A stretch of 64,000 nucleotides of DNA from Haloprofundus salinisoli (GTDB lineage Archaea > Halobacteriota > Halobacteria > Halobacteriales > Haloferacaceae): the NCBI RefSeq assembly GCF_020097815.1, contig NZ_CP083663.1:682001-746000 (forward strand), given 5' to 3'. Shown here one piece after another: positions 56,964-64,000 of this stretch. The notes beneath the pieces were generated by a model, which was not told the origin of the DNA, did no database searches, and saw nothing but the letters and a program-made list of their open reading frames with translations. Every line of letters begins with the position of its first letter. The first letter of the stretch is position 1. Made by a program: the position numbers and the translations under genes.

Positions 56964-57701
56964 TCAGTGGAGTATCTCCGAGAGCGCCTCGATACCGTCG
57001 ACGAGTCGCGGACTCGGCTGGTTCAGAAGCGAGTCGTCGACGACGTGGACCTCGGGGTCGCCCGCCCAGTCGCGCTCGGCGACGACGCTCGGGTCGACGC
57101 GCTCGCCGCGGCCGCAGATGTGGAGAATCGCGTAGTCGGGCCTCGCATCGACGATGCGCTCGGCGTCGATCTCGCGGGAGCGTTCGCCGGGGGCGACGAA
57201 CGGGTACCGACCCCCGGCGGCGGCGACGGCGTCCGGAACCCAGTTGCCGGCGGCCATCGGCGGGTCGGACCACTCCTCGCAGTAGACGACGGGCCGAGGT
57301 TCGTCGGCGACTCGCTCGGCGACGGCGTCGAGCCGCGCTTCGGCGTCGGCGCGGAGCGCTTCGCCCGCATCCGAATGGCCGACCGCTTCGCCGACGGCGA
57401 CGAACGTGTCGAGTACGTCCGCGAGCGTAGCCGGTTCGACGTGGTGGACGCGGTAGCCTCGACTCCCGAGTTCGTCTCGAACCTCCCGCTGGAGGGCGTC
57501 GCACGTACAGACCAACTCGGGGTCGAGCTCCGCGAGACGGTCGTAATCCGGGTTGAGCCACCCGCCCACCGCGGGAACGCCGGCGTCGCAGTGGGTCGTC
57601 GCCCCGAGCAGACTGTCGGCCGCACCCATCGCGTCGAGCGTCGCCGTCGTGCTCGGTGCGAGCGACACTACGTCGGGTCGCTCCGTGTCGGCATCGGTCA
57701 T
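56964..57701 (-). CDS. BtuF-like cobalamin-binding protein without signal peptide
   Basis: A 245-residue class III periplasmic-binding-protein fold. RPDVVSLAPSTTATLDAMGA, SLLGATTHCDAGVPAVGGWL and YDRLAELDPELVCTCDALQR, then PVVYCEEWSDPPMAAGNWVP and the end LNQPSPRLVDGIEALSEI match the BtuF/vitamin B12-binding family. No Tat or Sec signal, lipobox or membrane segment precedes it, so it stays in the cytosol, unlike ABC importer receptors. ATG 57701 is chosen; ATG-less longer forms (57728) are possible but would still not form a signal peptide. A cytosolic corrinoid carrier or sensor is possible. Confidence 0.85.
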   Translation of the reverse strand: MTDADTERPDVVSLAPSTTATLDAMGAADSLLGATTHCDAGVPAVGGWLNPDYDRLAELDPELVCTCDALQREVRDELGSRGYRVHHVEPATLADVLDTFVAVGEAVGHSDAGEALRADAEARLDAVAERVADEPRPVVYCEEWSDPPMAAGNWVPDAVAAAGGRYPFVAPGERSREIDAERIVDARPDYAILHICGRGERVDPSVVAERDWAGDPEVHVVDDSLLNQPSPRLVDGIEALSEILH

Positions 57702-57927
57702 CACTTCCAGTGAGCACCGCGAGTTCAAACCACTGGCGCAATTTTAAGTATTTTAATGTTGTGATATTCACTCACAAATGGCTGTTTGAGCGGCGAATCG
57801 GCGCGAATCGCACCCAACACCAAACCACTTATATGAGTCACTATCCTGCAACGGATAAGGACCGCTCTGGACGCTCGGCCCACGTTCTTTGGCCCGTCTC
57901 GACCCGGAGCAGTAGCCGTTTCACACA

Positions 57928-58893
57928 ATGAGCGAACGGATGTACACCCGACGAACGGACGAACAGGAAAAAGAGAAAACCGAGAGCGACGAGTCTGTAC
58001 AGTGTCCAGAGTGCGGCGGGCACGTCGTCACCGACACCGAACACGGCGAGACGCTCTGTGAGGACTGCGGCCTCGTCGTCAGCGAGGACTCCGTCGACCG
58101 CGGCCCCGAGTGGCGCGCCTTCGACGCCCGCGAGAAAGACCAGAAGTCCCGCGTCGGCGCGCCGACGACGAACACGATGCACGACAAGGGGCTGTCGACG
58201 AACATCGACTGGCGGAACAAGGACGCCTACGGCAACTCGCTGGGGTCGCGGCAGCGCCAGAAGATGCAGCGCCTCCGCAAGTGGAACGAGCGCTTCCGCA
58301 CCCGTGACTCGAAAGAGCGCAACCTGAAGCAGGCGCTCGGCGAGATCGACCGCATGGCCTCGGCGCTCGGTCTGCCGAAGAACGTCCGCGAGACGGCGTC
58401 GGTCATCTACCGCCGCGCGCTCGGCGAGGACCTGCTCCCCGGTCGCTCCATCGAGGGCGTCGCCACCGCCTGCGTCTACGCCGCCGCGCGGATGGCGGGC
58501 GTCCCCCGGAGCCTCGACGAGATCGCCGACGTCTCCCGCATCGAGAAGAGCGAGGTCGCCCGGACGTACCGCTACGTCGTCCGCGAACTCAAACTCGAAG
58601 TGAAACCCGCCGACCCCGAACAGTACGTCCCCCGATTTGCCTCGTCGCTCGGGCTCTCCGAGGAGGCCGAACACCGCGCTCGCCAGTTGCTCAAAAACGC
58701 CAAGGAGAAAGGCGTCCACTCGGGCAAGTCGCCGGTCGGACTCGCCGCCGCGGCCGTCTACGCCGCCGCGCTGCTGACGAACGAGAAGACGACGCAAGCC
58801 GCCGTCTCGGACGTCGCCGACATCAGCGAAGTCACCATCCGCAACCGCTACCACGAGCTGCTCGAAGCCGAAGAAGGCGTCGGCGTCGCGTAA
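57928..58893 (+). CDS. tfb: Transcription initiation factor IIB (TFB)
   Basis: A 321-residue TFB. The zinc ribbon is VQCPECGGHVVTDTEHGETL followed by CEDCGLVVSEDS (about residues 28-55), then the B-finger region SRVGAPTTNTMHDKGLSTNI, and two cyclin repeats, LGLPKNVRETASVIYRRALG to KSEVARTYRYVVRELKLEV and LGLSEEAEHRARQLLKNAKE to VTIRNRYHELLE. It recruits RNA polymerase to TATA/BRE promoters. Haloarchaea have many TFB paralogues; which one this is cannot be told. TATA-like CACTTATATG (57825-57834) implies a long leader of about 70 nt, unusual in this leaderless genome. Confidence 0.95.
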   Translation: MSERMYTRRTDEQEKEKTESDESVQCPECGGHVVTDTEHGETLCEDCGLVVSEDSVDRGPEWRAFDAREKDQKSRVGAPTTNTMHDKGLSTNIDWRNKDAYGNSLGSRQRQKMQRLRKWNERFRTRDSKERNLKQALGEIDRMASALGLPKNVRETASVIYRRALGEDLLPGRSIEGVATACVYAAARMAGVPRSLDEIADVSRIEKSEVARTYRYVVRELKLEVKPADPEQYVPRFASSLGLSEEAEHRARQLLKNAKEKGVHSGKSPVGLAAAAVYAAALLTNEKTTQAAVSDVADISEVTIRNRYHELLEAEEGVGVA

Positions 58894-58933
58894 CGCGGAT
58901 TCACCAACTCCGAGTTCTTCGGTCGTTCCCCGC

Positions 58934-60490
58934 TCAGTCCCGCCAGTACGTCCGCGTCAGGAGGACGAGCACGGGGATGACTTCGATACGGCCGACCCAC
59001 ATGAGCACGACCATCACGAGTTTCGTCGTCGCCGGGAACTCCACGTAGCTTCCGAACGGCCCCGCGAGGCCGAAGCCGGGGCCGATGTTGAGAAACGTCG
59101 CGGCGCTCGCGCCGAGCGCCTCCAGTTCGGTGAGCGAGAGACCGACGCGGGCGGCGTCGGCGATGACGAACACCGTCGCGCAGGCGAAGATGACGATGTT
59201 CAGCATCGTGTAGGCGTACATCTGCCGGATGCTGTCCTCGTCGACGACGTCGCCGTCGAGTCGCACCGGACGGACCGCACTCGGGTGGACGGCCGTGAAG
59301 AGATCCCGACGGAGTGATTTCACGATGACGAGCCAGCGGAGTAACTTGATAGAACAGGTCGTGCTGCCGACCATCCCCCCGAAGAACATGCAGAGAAAGA
59401 GCACGTTCTTCGCCGACGGCGACCAGAGGTCGAAGTTCGCGCTCGCGTAGCCCGTCGTCGTCAGGATGGAGACGACCTGAAACGTCGCGTGGCGGAGCGT
59501 CTCCTCTATCGAGTACTGCTGGTGGGGTTCGACGACGAGCAGTCCCGCGACGAAAAGCGAGAGAAACGCGACGATACCGACGTAGACGCGGAACTCCTCG
59601 CTCCGCAGCGGGGCGTCGTACTTGCCTCGCGTGAAGCGGTAGATGATGACGAAGTTCGTCGCGCCGACGAACATCACGGGGATAACGGCCCACTGGACGG
59701 CCGGCGAAAACGCCGCGATGCTGTCGGCGCGCGGCGAGAACCCGCTCGTGGAGATGCTCGTGAACGCGTGGTTGACCGCGTCGAACAGCGTCATCTCGGG
59801 GGCGAACCCGACGAGGTGGAGACCGTACAACCCGACGACGGTCACCGTGGTCAGCCCGAGATAGAGCGTCCCCAAGAGACGGGCCGTCCCCTCGATGCGC
59901 GGCGTCAGTTTCCGGACGCTCGTCGTCGCCGTCTCCGTCTCCATCAGTTGCGCGCCGCCGACCGACAGCTCCGAGAGGACGGCGACGGCGAGGACGAGGA
60001 TGGAGAGGCCGCCGAGCCACTGGATGAGCGACCGCCACAGCATGATCGGACGGGAGTGAGCGTCGAAGTCGACGATGACCGTCGCACCCGTCGTCGTCGT
60101 CCCGCTCATGCTCTCGAACAGCGCGTTCACGGGGTCGGCGATGACGCCGTTGCCCGCGAGCACGAACGGAATCGCGCCGACGACCGGCAGGATGAGCCAC
60201 GTCAGCGCGACGATGAGATACCCCTCCCGCGGGCCCGGTTCGGTGTCGGAACTGACTCGTTCGAGCGGCGCACCGACGGCGAGGACGAGTACGAGCGTCA
60301 CGGCGAACGGCATCACGTCGACGCCCTCGTACAGCGCGAACAGCAGCGGAATCGCAAGCAGTACCGAGAGATACTTCGTTATCTTGCCGATGAGCGCGAG
60401 ACACCCCCTGACGTCGACGCGGAGTGACGAGAGGCCGAGACGGGACAGCGTCGGGCGGGACACGAGTGCGAGAGAGTCCCGAATTCCCAT
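58934..60490 (-). CDS. TrkH-family potassium uptake membrane protein
   Basis: A 518-residue Trk/Ktr potassium transporter subunit with about ten helices arranged as four pore repeats. Selectivity-filter loops are visible as SMSGTTTTGATVIVDFD, HAFTSISTSGFSPRADS, SILTTTGYASANFDLWS and MFFGGMVGSTTCSIKLLRWL. A TrkA-type regulatory partner is not adjacent. ATG 60490 has an SD-like GGTGA just upstream; an in-frame GTG at 60556 (with TTATGTA about -28) would add 22 residues and fit a leaderless start. Imports K+ for the high-salt cytoplasm. Confidence 0.92.
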   Translation of the reverse strand: MGIRDSLALVSRPTLSRLGLSSLRVDVRGCLALIGKITKYLSVLLAIPLLFALYEGVDVMPFAVTLVLVLAVGAPLERVSSDTEPGPREGYLIVALTWLILPVVGAIPFVLAGNGVIADPVNALFESMSGTTTTGATVIVDFDAHSRPIMLWRSLIQWLGGLSILVLAVAVLSELSVGGAQLMETETATTSVRKLTPRIEGTARLLGTLYLGLTTVTVVGLYGLHLVGFAPEMTLFDAVNHAFTSISTSGFSPRADSIAAFSPAVQWAVIPVMFVGATNFVIIYRFTRGKYDAPLRSEEFRVYVGIVAFLSLFVAGLLVVEPHQQYSIEETLRHATFQVVSILTTTGYASANFDLWSPSAKNVLFLCMFFGGMVGSTTCSIKLLRWLVIVKSLRRDLFTAVHPSAVRPVRLDGDVVDEDSIRQMYAYTMLNIVIFACATVFVIADAARVGLSLTELEALGASAATFLNIGPGFGLAGPFGSYVEFPATTKLVMVVLMWVGRIEVIPVLVLLTRTYWRD

Positions 60491-60607
60491 GAGTTCACCG
60501 GTCGGTTCCGAACCGAGCGGACTGTCGTCCCATACCGCAGTTTCGGTGCGGTTCACGGCCTGCGACCGACCCAAAACACTACATAACAACCAACTCACAA
60601 GTAAGTC

Positions 60608-61654
60608 GTGCAGACCGAACACGTCCATCGACTCGGTGACGCCGCAGCGCTGGACGGTGTGGAGACGGGGTCCGTCGAACTGGTGGTCACGTCGCCGCCG
60701 TATCCGATGATTTCACTGTGGGACGACCTCTTTTCGGCGCGCGACCCGGCGGTCGCCGAGGCGTTGGACGAAGACGACGCCGACACCGCCTTCGACCGGA
60801 TGCACGCCCAGCTCGACGCGGTGTGGGACGAAGTCGTTCGCGTGCTCGCGCCGGGCGGCATCCTCTGTGTCAACGTCGGCGACGCGACGCGGTCGGTCGG
60901 GGAAGTGTTCCGGCAGTTTCCGAACCACGCGCGGGTGCTGTCTGCGCTCCGGGAGCGAGGGCTTCGCCCTCTTCCGGACGTGCTCTGGCGGAAACCGACG
61001 AACCGCCTGACGAAGTTCATGGGGTCAGGGACGCTGCCGCCGAACGCCTACGTCACGCTCGAGCACGAGTATATCCTCGTGTTCAGGAAGGGCGGCCCCC
61101 GCCAGTTCGAGGCGGGCGACGACCGCCGCTACGAGAGCGCCTTCTTCTGGGAGGAGCGAAACGAGTGGTTCTCGGACCTCTGGACGCTCACCGGTACGGA
61201 CCAGACGCTGGCGGCACCCGGCGACAGCCGCGAGCGCTCGGCGGCGTTCCCGCTGGAGCTGCCGCTTCGACTGATTCGGATGTACTCGGTGTACGGCGAC
61301 ACCGTGTTGGACCCCTTCCTCGGGACCGGAACGACGACGCTGGCCGCGATGCTCTCGGGGCGCAACTCGGTCGGCTACGAACTCGATGCGACGGTGCTCG
61401 ACGCGTTCGACCGCCGCTTGGACGGACTCGCCGAACGGTCCCGCGAGCGGGCCCGAGAGCGGGTCGCCCGGCACGAATCGTTCGTCGCCGAGACGGACGC
61501 CGAGGTAGCCCACCGCGCCACCAACTACGACTTCTCGGTCGTGACGAAACAGGAACGGCGCGTTCGACTGTACACCGTCTCGGACGTCGACGTGGTCGAC
61601 CGGACCGAAGACGAACGTCGATACGTCGTCTCGCACGCCCCTTACGAGGGCTGA
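60608..61654 (+). CDS. zim: CTAG modification methylase (N4-cytosine type DNA methyltransferase)
   Basis: A 348-residue DNA methyltransferase. Motif IV is TSPPYPMISLWDD (about residues 29-41; SPPY is the N4-methylcytosine catalytic type), the AdoMet motif I is DPFLGTGTTTLAAMLSGRNS (about residues 236-255), so the order is beta-type. The target-recognition part includes ALRERGLRPLPDVLWRKPTN and GSGTLPPNAYVTLEHEYILV. In H. volcanii HVO_0794 (zim) methylates CTAG, and this looks like its orthologue; CTAG is strongly depleted in the window. There is no restriction partner. GTG start; divergent from the TrkH gene. Confidence 0.9.
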   Translation: MQTEHVHRLGDAAALDGVETGSVELVVTSPPYPMISLWDDLFSARDPAVAEALDEDDADTAFDRMHAQLDAVWDEVVRVLAPGGILCVNVGDATRSVGEVFRQFPNHARVLSALRERGLRPLPDVLWRKPTNRLTKFMGSGTLPPNAYVTLEHEYILVFRKGGPRQFEAGDDRRYESAFFWEERNEWFSDLWTLTGTDQTLAAPGDSRERSAAFPLELPLRLIRMYSVYGDTVLDPFLGTGTTTLAAMLSGRNSVGYELDATVLDAFDRRLDGLAERSRERARERVARHESFVAETDAEVAHRATNYDFSVVTKQERRVRLYTVSDVDVVDRTEDERRYVVSHAPYEG

Positions 61655-61736
61655 CCTCGAACGCACGCCCCCTGCAGGCCTCTCGGCATCTCGAACAACG
61701 GGTCCATTTTTGCCCCTCGGCGACCCGTATGCGCGC

Positions 61737-62426
61737 ATGGAGTTCCACTCGTTCGCACTGGCGGCCAGTACGGCCGACCTGAGGCCGGTACAGGAGATGC
61801 CCGCGGTACGAGAACACGCCGACATCGTCGAGTTCCGGTTGGACCTCGCGACGGATCCGCTGGAAGCGCTCGACGACTACGACGGCGACCTGCCGGTACT
61901 CGTGACGAACCGCGCCGACTGGGAGGGCGGAGAGGCGGCGGACGAGGGCCGACTGGCGACGCTCGAATCGGCGTTCGACCACGACGCCGTCGTCGCCGTC
62001 GACCTCGAACTCGCCGCGCTCGGCCCCCACGGCCCGAACGTTCCAAGCGCCGTCGACCTCCGATCGGCGGCCAGAGAACGCGGTCTCACCGTCGTCACGT
62101 CCGTTCACGACTTCCAGAAGACGCCGCCGATGGCGAACCTGCAGAGTCTGCTGTCGGCGGCGTGTGAGGCCGGCGACGTCGGGAAACTGGCGGTGACGGC
62201 CACCGACCACTCGGACAGCCTCGCACTCCTCTCGGTGACCCACGAGGCGACGACGGCCGGCCACCGGGTGGCGACGATGGCGATGGGCGAACCGGGCCGC
62301 CACACCCGCGCCGTCGCGCCGGTGTACGGGTCGAAAATCGGCTACGCGCCGCCGCGCGCCGAGAGCGCGACCGCCCCCGGGCAGTACGACCTCCAGACGC
62401 TCGCGAAACTGGTGCGACAGCTCTGA
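61737..62426 (+). CDS. aroD: Type I 3-dehydroquinate dehydratase
   Basis: A 229-residue class I dehydroquinase. ADIVEFRLDLATDPLEALDD (substrate Glu/Arg), VLVTNRADWEGG, VVTSVHDFQKTPPMANLQSL (catalytic His) and GDVGKLAVTATDHSD with the Schiff-base Lys are present. The late loop KIGYAPPRAESATAPGQYDL binds the carboxylate. It makes 3-dehydroshikimate from the product of AroB' (39256), completing the early shikimate steps present in this window. ATG 61737 is taken; ATG 61710 adds nine residues and is less likely. Confidence 0.94.
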   Translation: MEFHSFALAASTADLRPVQEMPAVREHADIVEFRLDLATDPLEALDDYDGDLPVLVTNRADWEGGEAADEGRLATLESAFDHDAVVAVDLELAALGPHGPNVPSAVDLRSAARERGLTVVTSVHDFQKTPPMANLQSLLSAACEAGDVGKLAVTATDHSDSLALLSVTHEATTAGHRVATMAMGEPGRHTRAVAPVYGSKIGYAPPRAESATAPGQYDLQTLAKLVRQL

Positions 62427-62552
62427 CCGCGTCGGCAGGGAGAGACGGGCCGCCGAACTGTCGAAACTGTCAGTATATAATTATCTGTTCCTAACCAGAA
62501 TTTCGTCGTAGAACCCACTAACTTATGCTTCGTGGCTTTGGACGTTGGGGCC

Positions 62553-62996
62553 ATGGCCGACACACCCCGACGTGCACTCGTCGCCGCCGTTCTCGGGACG
62601 GTGTTCGCCACCGTCGGGGTCGCAGGTGTCGCCCACCTGTATCTCCGGCGGTGGCGCCGCGGCGTGAGTTGGTTTCTGTTCGTCTTCGGCAGCGCCGTGG
62701 GGCTCGTGTTCGCGCTGAACCCGTCGACGCTGTCGATATCGGCGGTGCTCGCGGAACCGATCTCGACGCTCACGTCGGCGACCGTCGAACCTTCGGCCGT
62801 CTACCCGCCGCTTCTGTTCCTCCTGGGACTCAGCGTCTACGACGCCTGCCGCATCGCCATCAAACCGGCGGCGTCGAGCGACGGGGGCGTCTCCTGTCCG
62901 GTCTGCGGCTATCCGCTGGACGCCGAACTGGAGTTCTGTCACTGGTGTAGCTCGGCCATCGCGTGGTCCGAGCCCGGTGCCGAGTCGGACCGCTGA
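62553..62996 (+). CDS. Membrane protein with C-terminal zinc ribbon (DUF7575-like)
   Basis: A 147-residue protein. Three membrane helices (about residues 9-29, 36-56 and 81-100) are followed by a zinc ribbon, VSCPVCGYPLDAELEFCHWC (two CxxC knuckles, about 116-135). ACTTATGC (62521-62528) is about 28 nt before ATG 62553, so the upstream in-frame GTG at 62532 is unlikely. Similar proteins carry the label DUF7575 in my memory. Function unknown; a membrane-anchored zinc ribbon could bind protein or nucleic acid. Confidence 0.8.
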   Translation: MADTPRRALVAAVLGTVFATVGVAGVAHLYLRRWRRGVSWFLFVFGSAVGLVFALNPSTLSISAVLAEPISTLTSATVEPSAVYPPLLFLLGLSVYDACRIAIKPAASSDGGVSCPVCGYPLDAELEFCHWCSSAIAWSEPGAESDR

Positions 62997-63005
62997 CTCC
63001 GCTTC

Positions 63006-63905
63006 TCAGGCTTCGAGTATCTCGTCGGCGTCGATCTCGGGAACGACGAGCGTGCCGTCGAACGTCGTCACCGCTCGCCCGCCGACGCGAACCTCGTCGC
63101 CGACGCGCACCCGAACGCGGCCGGATCTCTCCACGAACTCGCCTTGCTCGAACTGCATCTCGTCGGGGAGCGTGTCGAACGCGCCGACGTGTTCGAGGTA
63201 CGCGCCGCAGGCGCCGCTGGCGGTGCCGGTGACGGGGTCTTCGGGGACGCCCGTGCCGGGTGCGAACATTCTCGCGTGCAGCGTCGACTCGGCGTTCAGC
63301 GTGTCGAAGGTGAACAGATAGACGCCGGTGGCGTCGTACTCCTCGGTCAGCGCGGCGACGGCGCTCATGTCGGGCGTCGCACCGCCGACAGCGTCGAGGA
63401 AGTCGACGCCGAGAACGAGAAACGGGAGGCCGGTCGAGGCGACGGCCGCCGGGAGCTCGTCGGCGACCGCCCGAAACGAGTCGACCGGAACGCCGAGCGC
63501 CTCGCTCACGCGCTCGTAGTCGACGTCGACCGGCCGAACGGTCGGAGGCGACTGCGTCATCCAGACGACGCCGTCGTCGGTGAGTTCGATTTCGAGGTCG
63601 CCGACGTTCGTTTCGAGCGTGTGAACGCCCGCGTCGAGGACGTCTTCCTCGGAGAGATGCGCGTGCGCCGCGACGGTCGCGTGCCCGCAGAGGTCGACTT
63701 CCTGTGCCGGCGTGAAGTAGCGGATGCGTCGGTCGGCGCTCTCGGAGGGGCGGAGAAACGCCGTCTCACTCACAGACAGTTCGCGGGCGACCGCCTGCAT
63801 CTGTTCGACCGAGAGGCCGTCGGCGTCGGGGACGACGCCGGCGGCGTTACCCGCGAGCGGTTCGGTGGTGAACGCGTCGACCAACAACGCGCGACGAGTG
63901 TCCAT
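63006..63905 (-). CDS. PhzF-family isomerase
   Basis: A 299-residue PhzF-type protein with the diaminopimelate-epimerase-like double fold. RRALLVDAFTTEPLAGNAAG, the catalytic Glu in LSVSETAFLRPSESADRRIR, CGHATVAAHAHLS and the late PVTGTASGACGAYLEHVG are all present. Family members isomerise small cyclic acids (as in phenazine synthesis) or act on unknown metabolites. Haloarchaea do not make phenazines, so the substrate is unknown. It converges with the zinc-ribbon membrane gene with 9 nt between the stops. Confidence 0.92.
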   Translation of the reverse strand: MDTRRALLVDAFTTEPLAGNAAGVVPDADGLSVEQMQAVARELSVSETAFLRPSESADRRIRYFTPAQEVDLCGHATVAAHAHLSEEDVLDAGVHTLETNVGDLEIELTDDGVVWMTQSPPTVRPVDVDYERVSEALGVPVDSFRAVADELPAAVASTGLPFLVLGVDFLDAVGGATPDMSAVAALTEEYDATGVYLFTFDTLNAESTLHARMFAPGTGVPEDPVTGTASGACGAYLEHVGAFDTLPDEMQFEQGEFVERSGRVRVRVGDEVRVGGRAVTTFDGTLVVPEIDADEILEA

Positions 63906-63952
63906 GCGCTCACCACCGGCCGGGGGACAAAGAAAGTATCACTCGGCGCGAC

Positions 63953-64000
63953 TCAGCGACGACGACGGACCGCCAGTCCCGCAATCGCCAGCAGGCAACT
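63953..64000 (-). CDS. C-terminal tail of a membrane-anchored, sortase-type surface protein (cut by window edge)
   Basis: On the minus strand the last 15 codons before the stop at 63953 read SCLLAIAGLAVRRRR, a hydrophobic stretch followed by four Arg. This is the C-terminal pattern of haloarchaeal surface proteins processed by archaeosortase (PGF-CTERM type) or of single-pass anchored proteins. The PGF motif, if present, lies outside the window, so the call is tentative. The PhzF gene begins 47 nt downstream in the same direction. Confidence 0.5.
   Translation of the reverse strand, partial: SCLLAIAGLAVRRRR

Noticed and set aside
57834-57931. 32-codon ORF (MSHYPATDKD...) overlapping the TFB start as ATGA
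   Set aside because: The likely TATA box (57825-57834) overlaps its ATG, so the mRNA should start downstream of it; kept only as a remote possibility if an upstream promoter near 57740 is used.
60958-60972. GAGGGC-TTC-GCCCTC hairpin in zim
   Set aside because: A 6-bp stem is expected by chance in such DNA, and it lacks the GTTCG, CGRGCCRACC and GGTGACG blocks of the palindrome family.
1-64000. tRNA, rRNA, CRISPR, integrase or transposase genes
   Set aside because: I looked for T-arm-like GTTCGAATC in clover context, regularly spaced repeats and recombinase motifs and found none convincing.

Overview
This window comes from a haloarchaeon, most likely of the Haloferacaceae (Haloferax/Haloprofundus/Halogeometricum type). 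The DNA is strongly G+C rich, the predicted proteins are very acidic, genes are packed with 4-nt ATGA/TGATG overlaps, and many genes have a TATA-like box about 28 nt before the start codon, as expected for leaderless haloarchaeal mRNAs. It reads as a chromosomal core region. I found no insertion sequence with a transposase, CRISPR array, prophage, rRNA or tRNA. As I remember the Haloferax volcanii map, many genes here match the HVO_0758-HVO_0812 neighbourhood (zinc-finger HVO_0758, cct3, nadM, lonB, trpCBA, archaeal aroA'/aroB', zim, aglD, pyk, ppsA), but the ppsA-to-zim block appears inverted.

Layout. 0-13 kb: end of a DUF7286-like protein, DUF5791-like protein, SDR epimerase, DHH phosphoesterase, aldo/keto reductase, zinc-finger microprotein, GpgS-like glycosyltransferase operon with a CoA pyrophosphatase, a fused FNT-channel/USP protein, an F420/luciferase-like protein, a FAD oxidoreductase behind a short leader ORF, and Hsp20 with a zinc microprotein. 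13-25 kb: DUF429, radical SAM + MBL pair, nucleoside phosphorylase, surE, YkgJ-type protein, TRAM protein, methyltransferase, small zinc and HTH proteins, GT2, sugar MFS transporter, amidohydrolase, HalOD1 protein. 25-33 kb: protein quality control and cofactors (thermosome subunit, cupin, TRIC, SAM hydrolase, NadM, membrane LonB, CPBP protease). 33-43.6 kb: aromatic amino-acid synthesis (trpC-trpB-trpA, ADH synthase, dehydroquinate synthase II) ending at ppsA, which supplies PEP. 43.6-54 kb: CPBP protease, mfnA (beta-alanine for CoA), a VTT-domain protein, metG, pyk, and the NfeD-stomatin pair. 54-64 kb: aglD (N-glycosylation), ITPase-like, BtuF-like, TFB, TrkH, the CTAG methylase zim, aroD, a zinc-ribbon membrane protein, phzF, and the last residues of a secreted-type protein at the right edge.

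The most unusual signal is a family of double-palindrome elements inserted in frame inside coding sequences. A CPBP protease gene, trpC and trpA, all within 3.6 kb, each carry one. Two of them share conserved outer and central blocks while their stems differ in a compensating way, and all three are read in the same frame. Other points of interest are short leader ORFs sitting exactly at predicted leaderless starts, an MGMT-family protein without the active-site cysteine, a TrpA with Glu in place of the usual catalytic Asp, a pyruvate-kinase phosphohistidine-like tail without the His, and strong depletion of CTAG next to the CTAG methylase.
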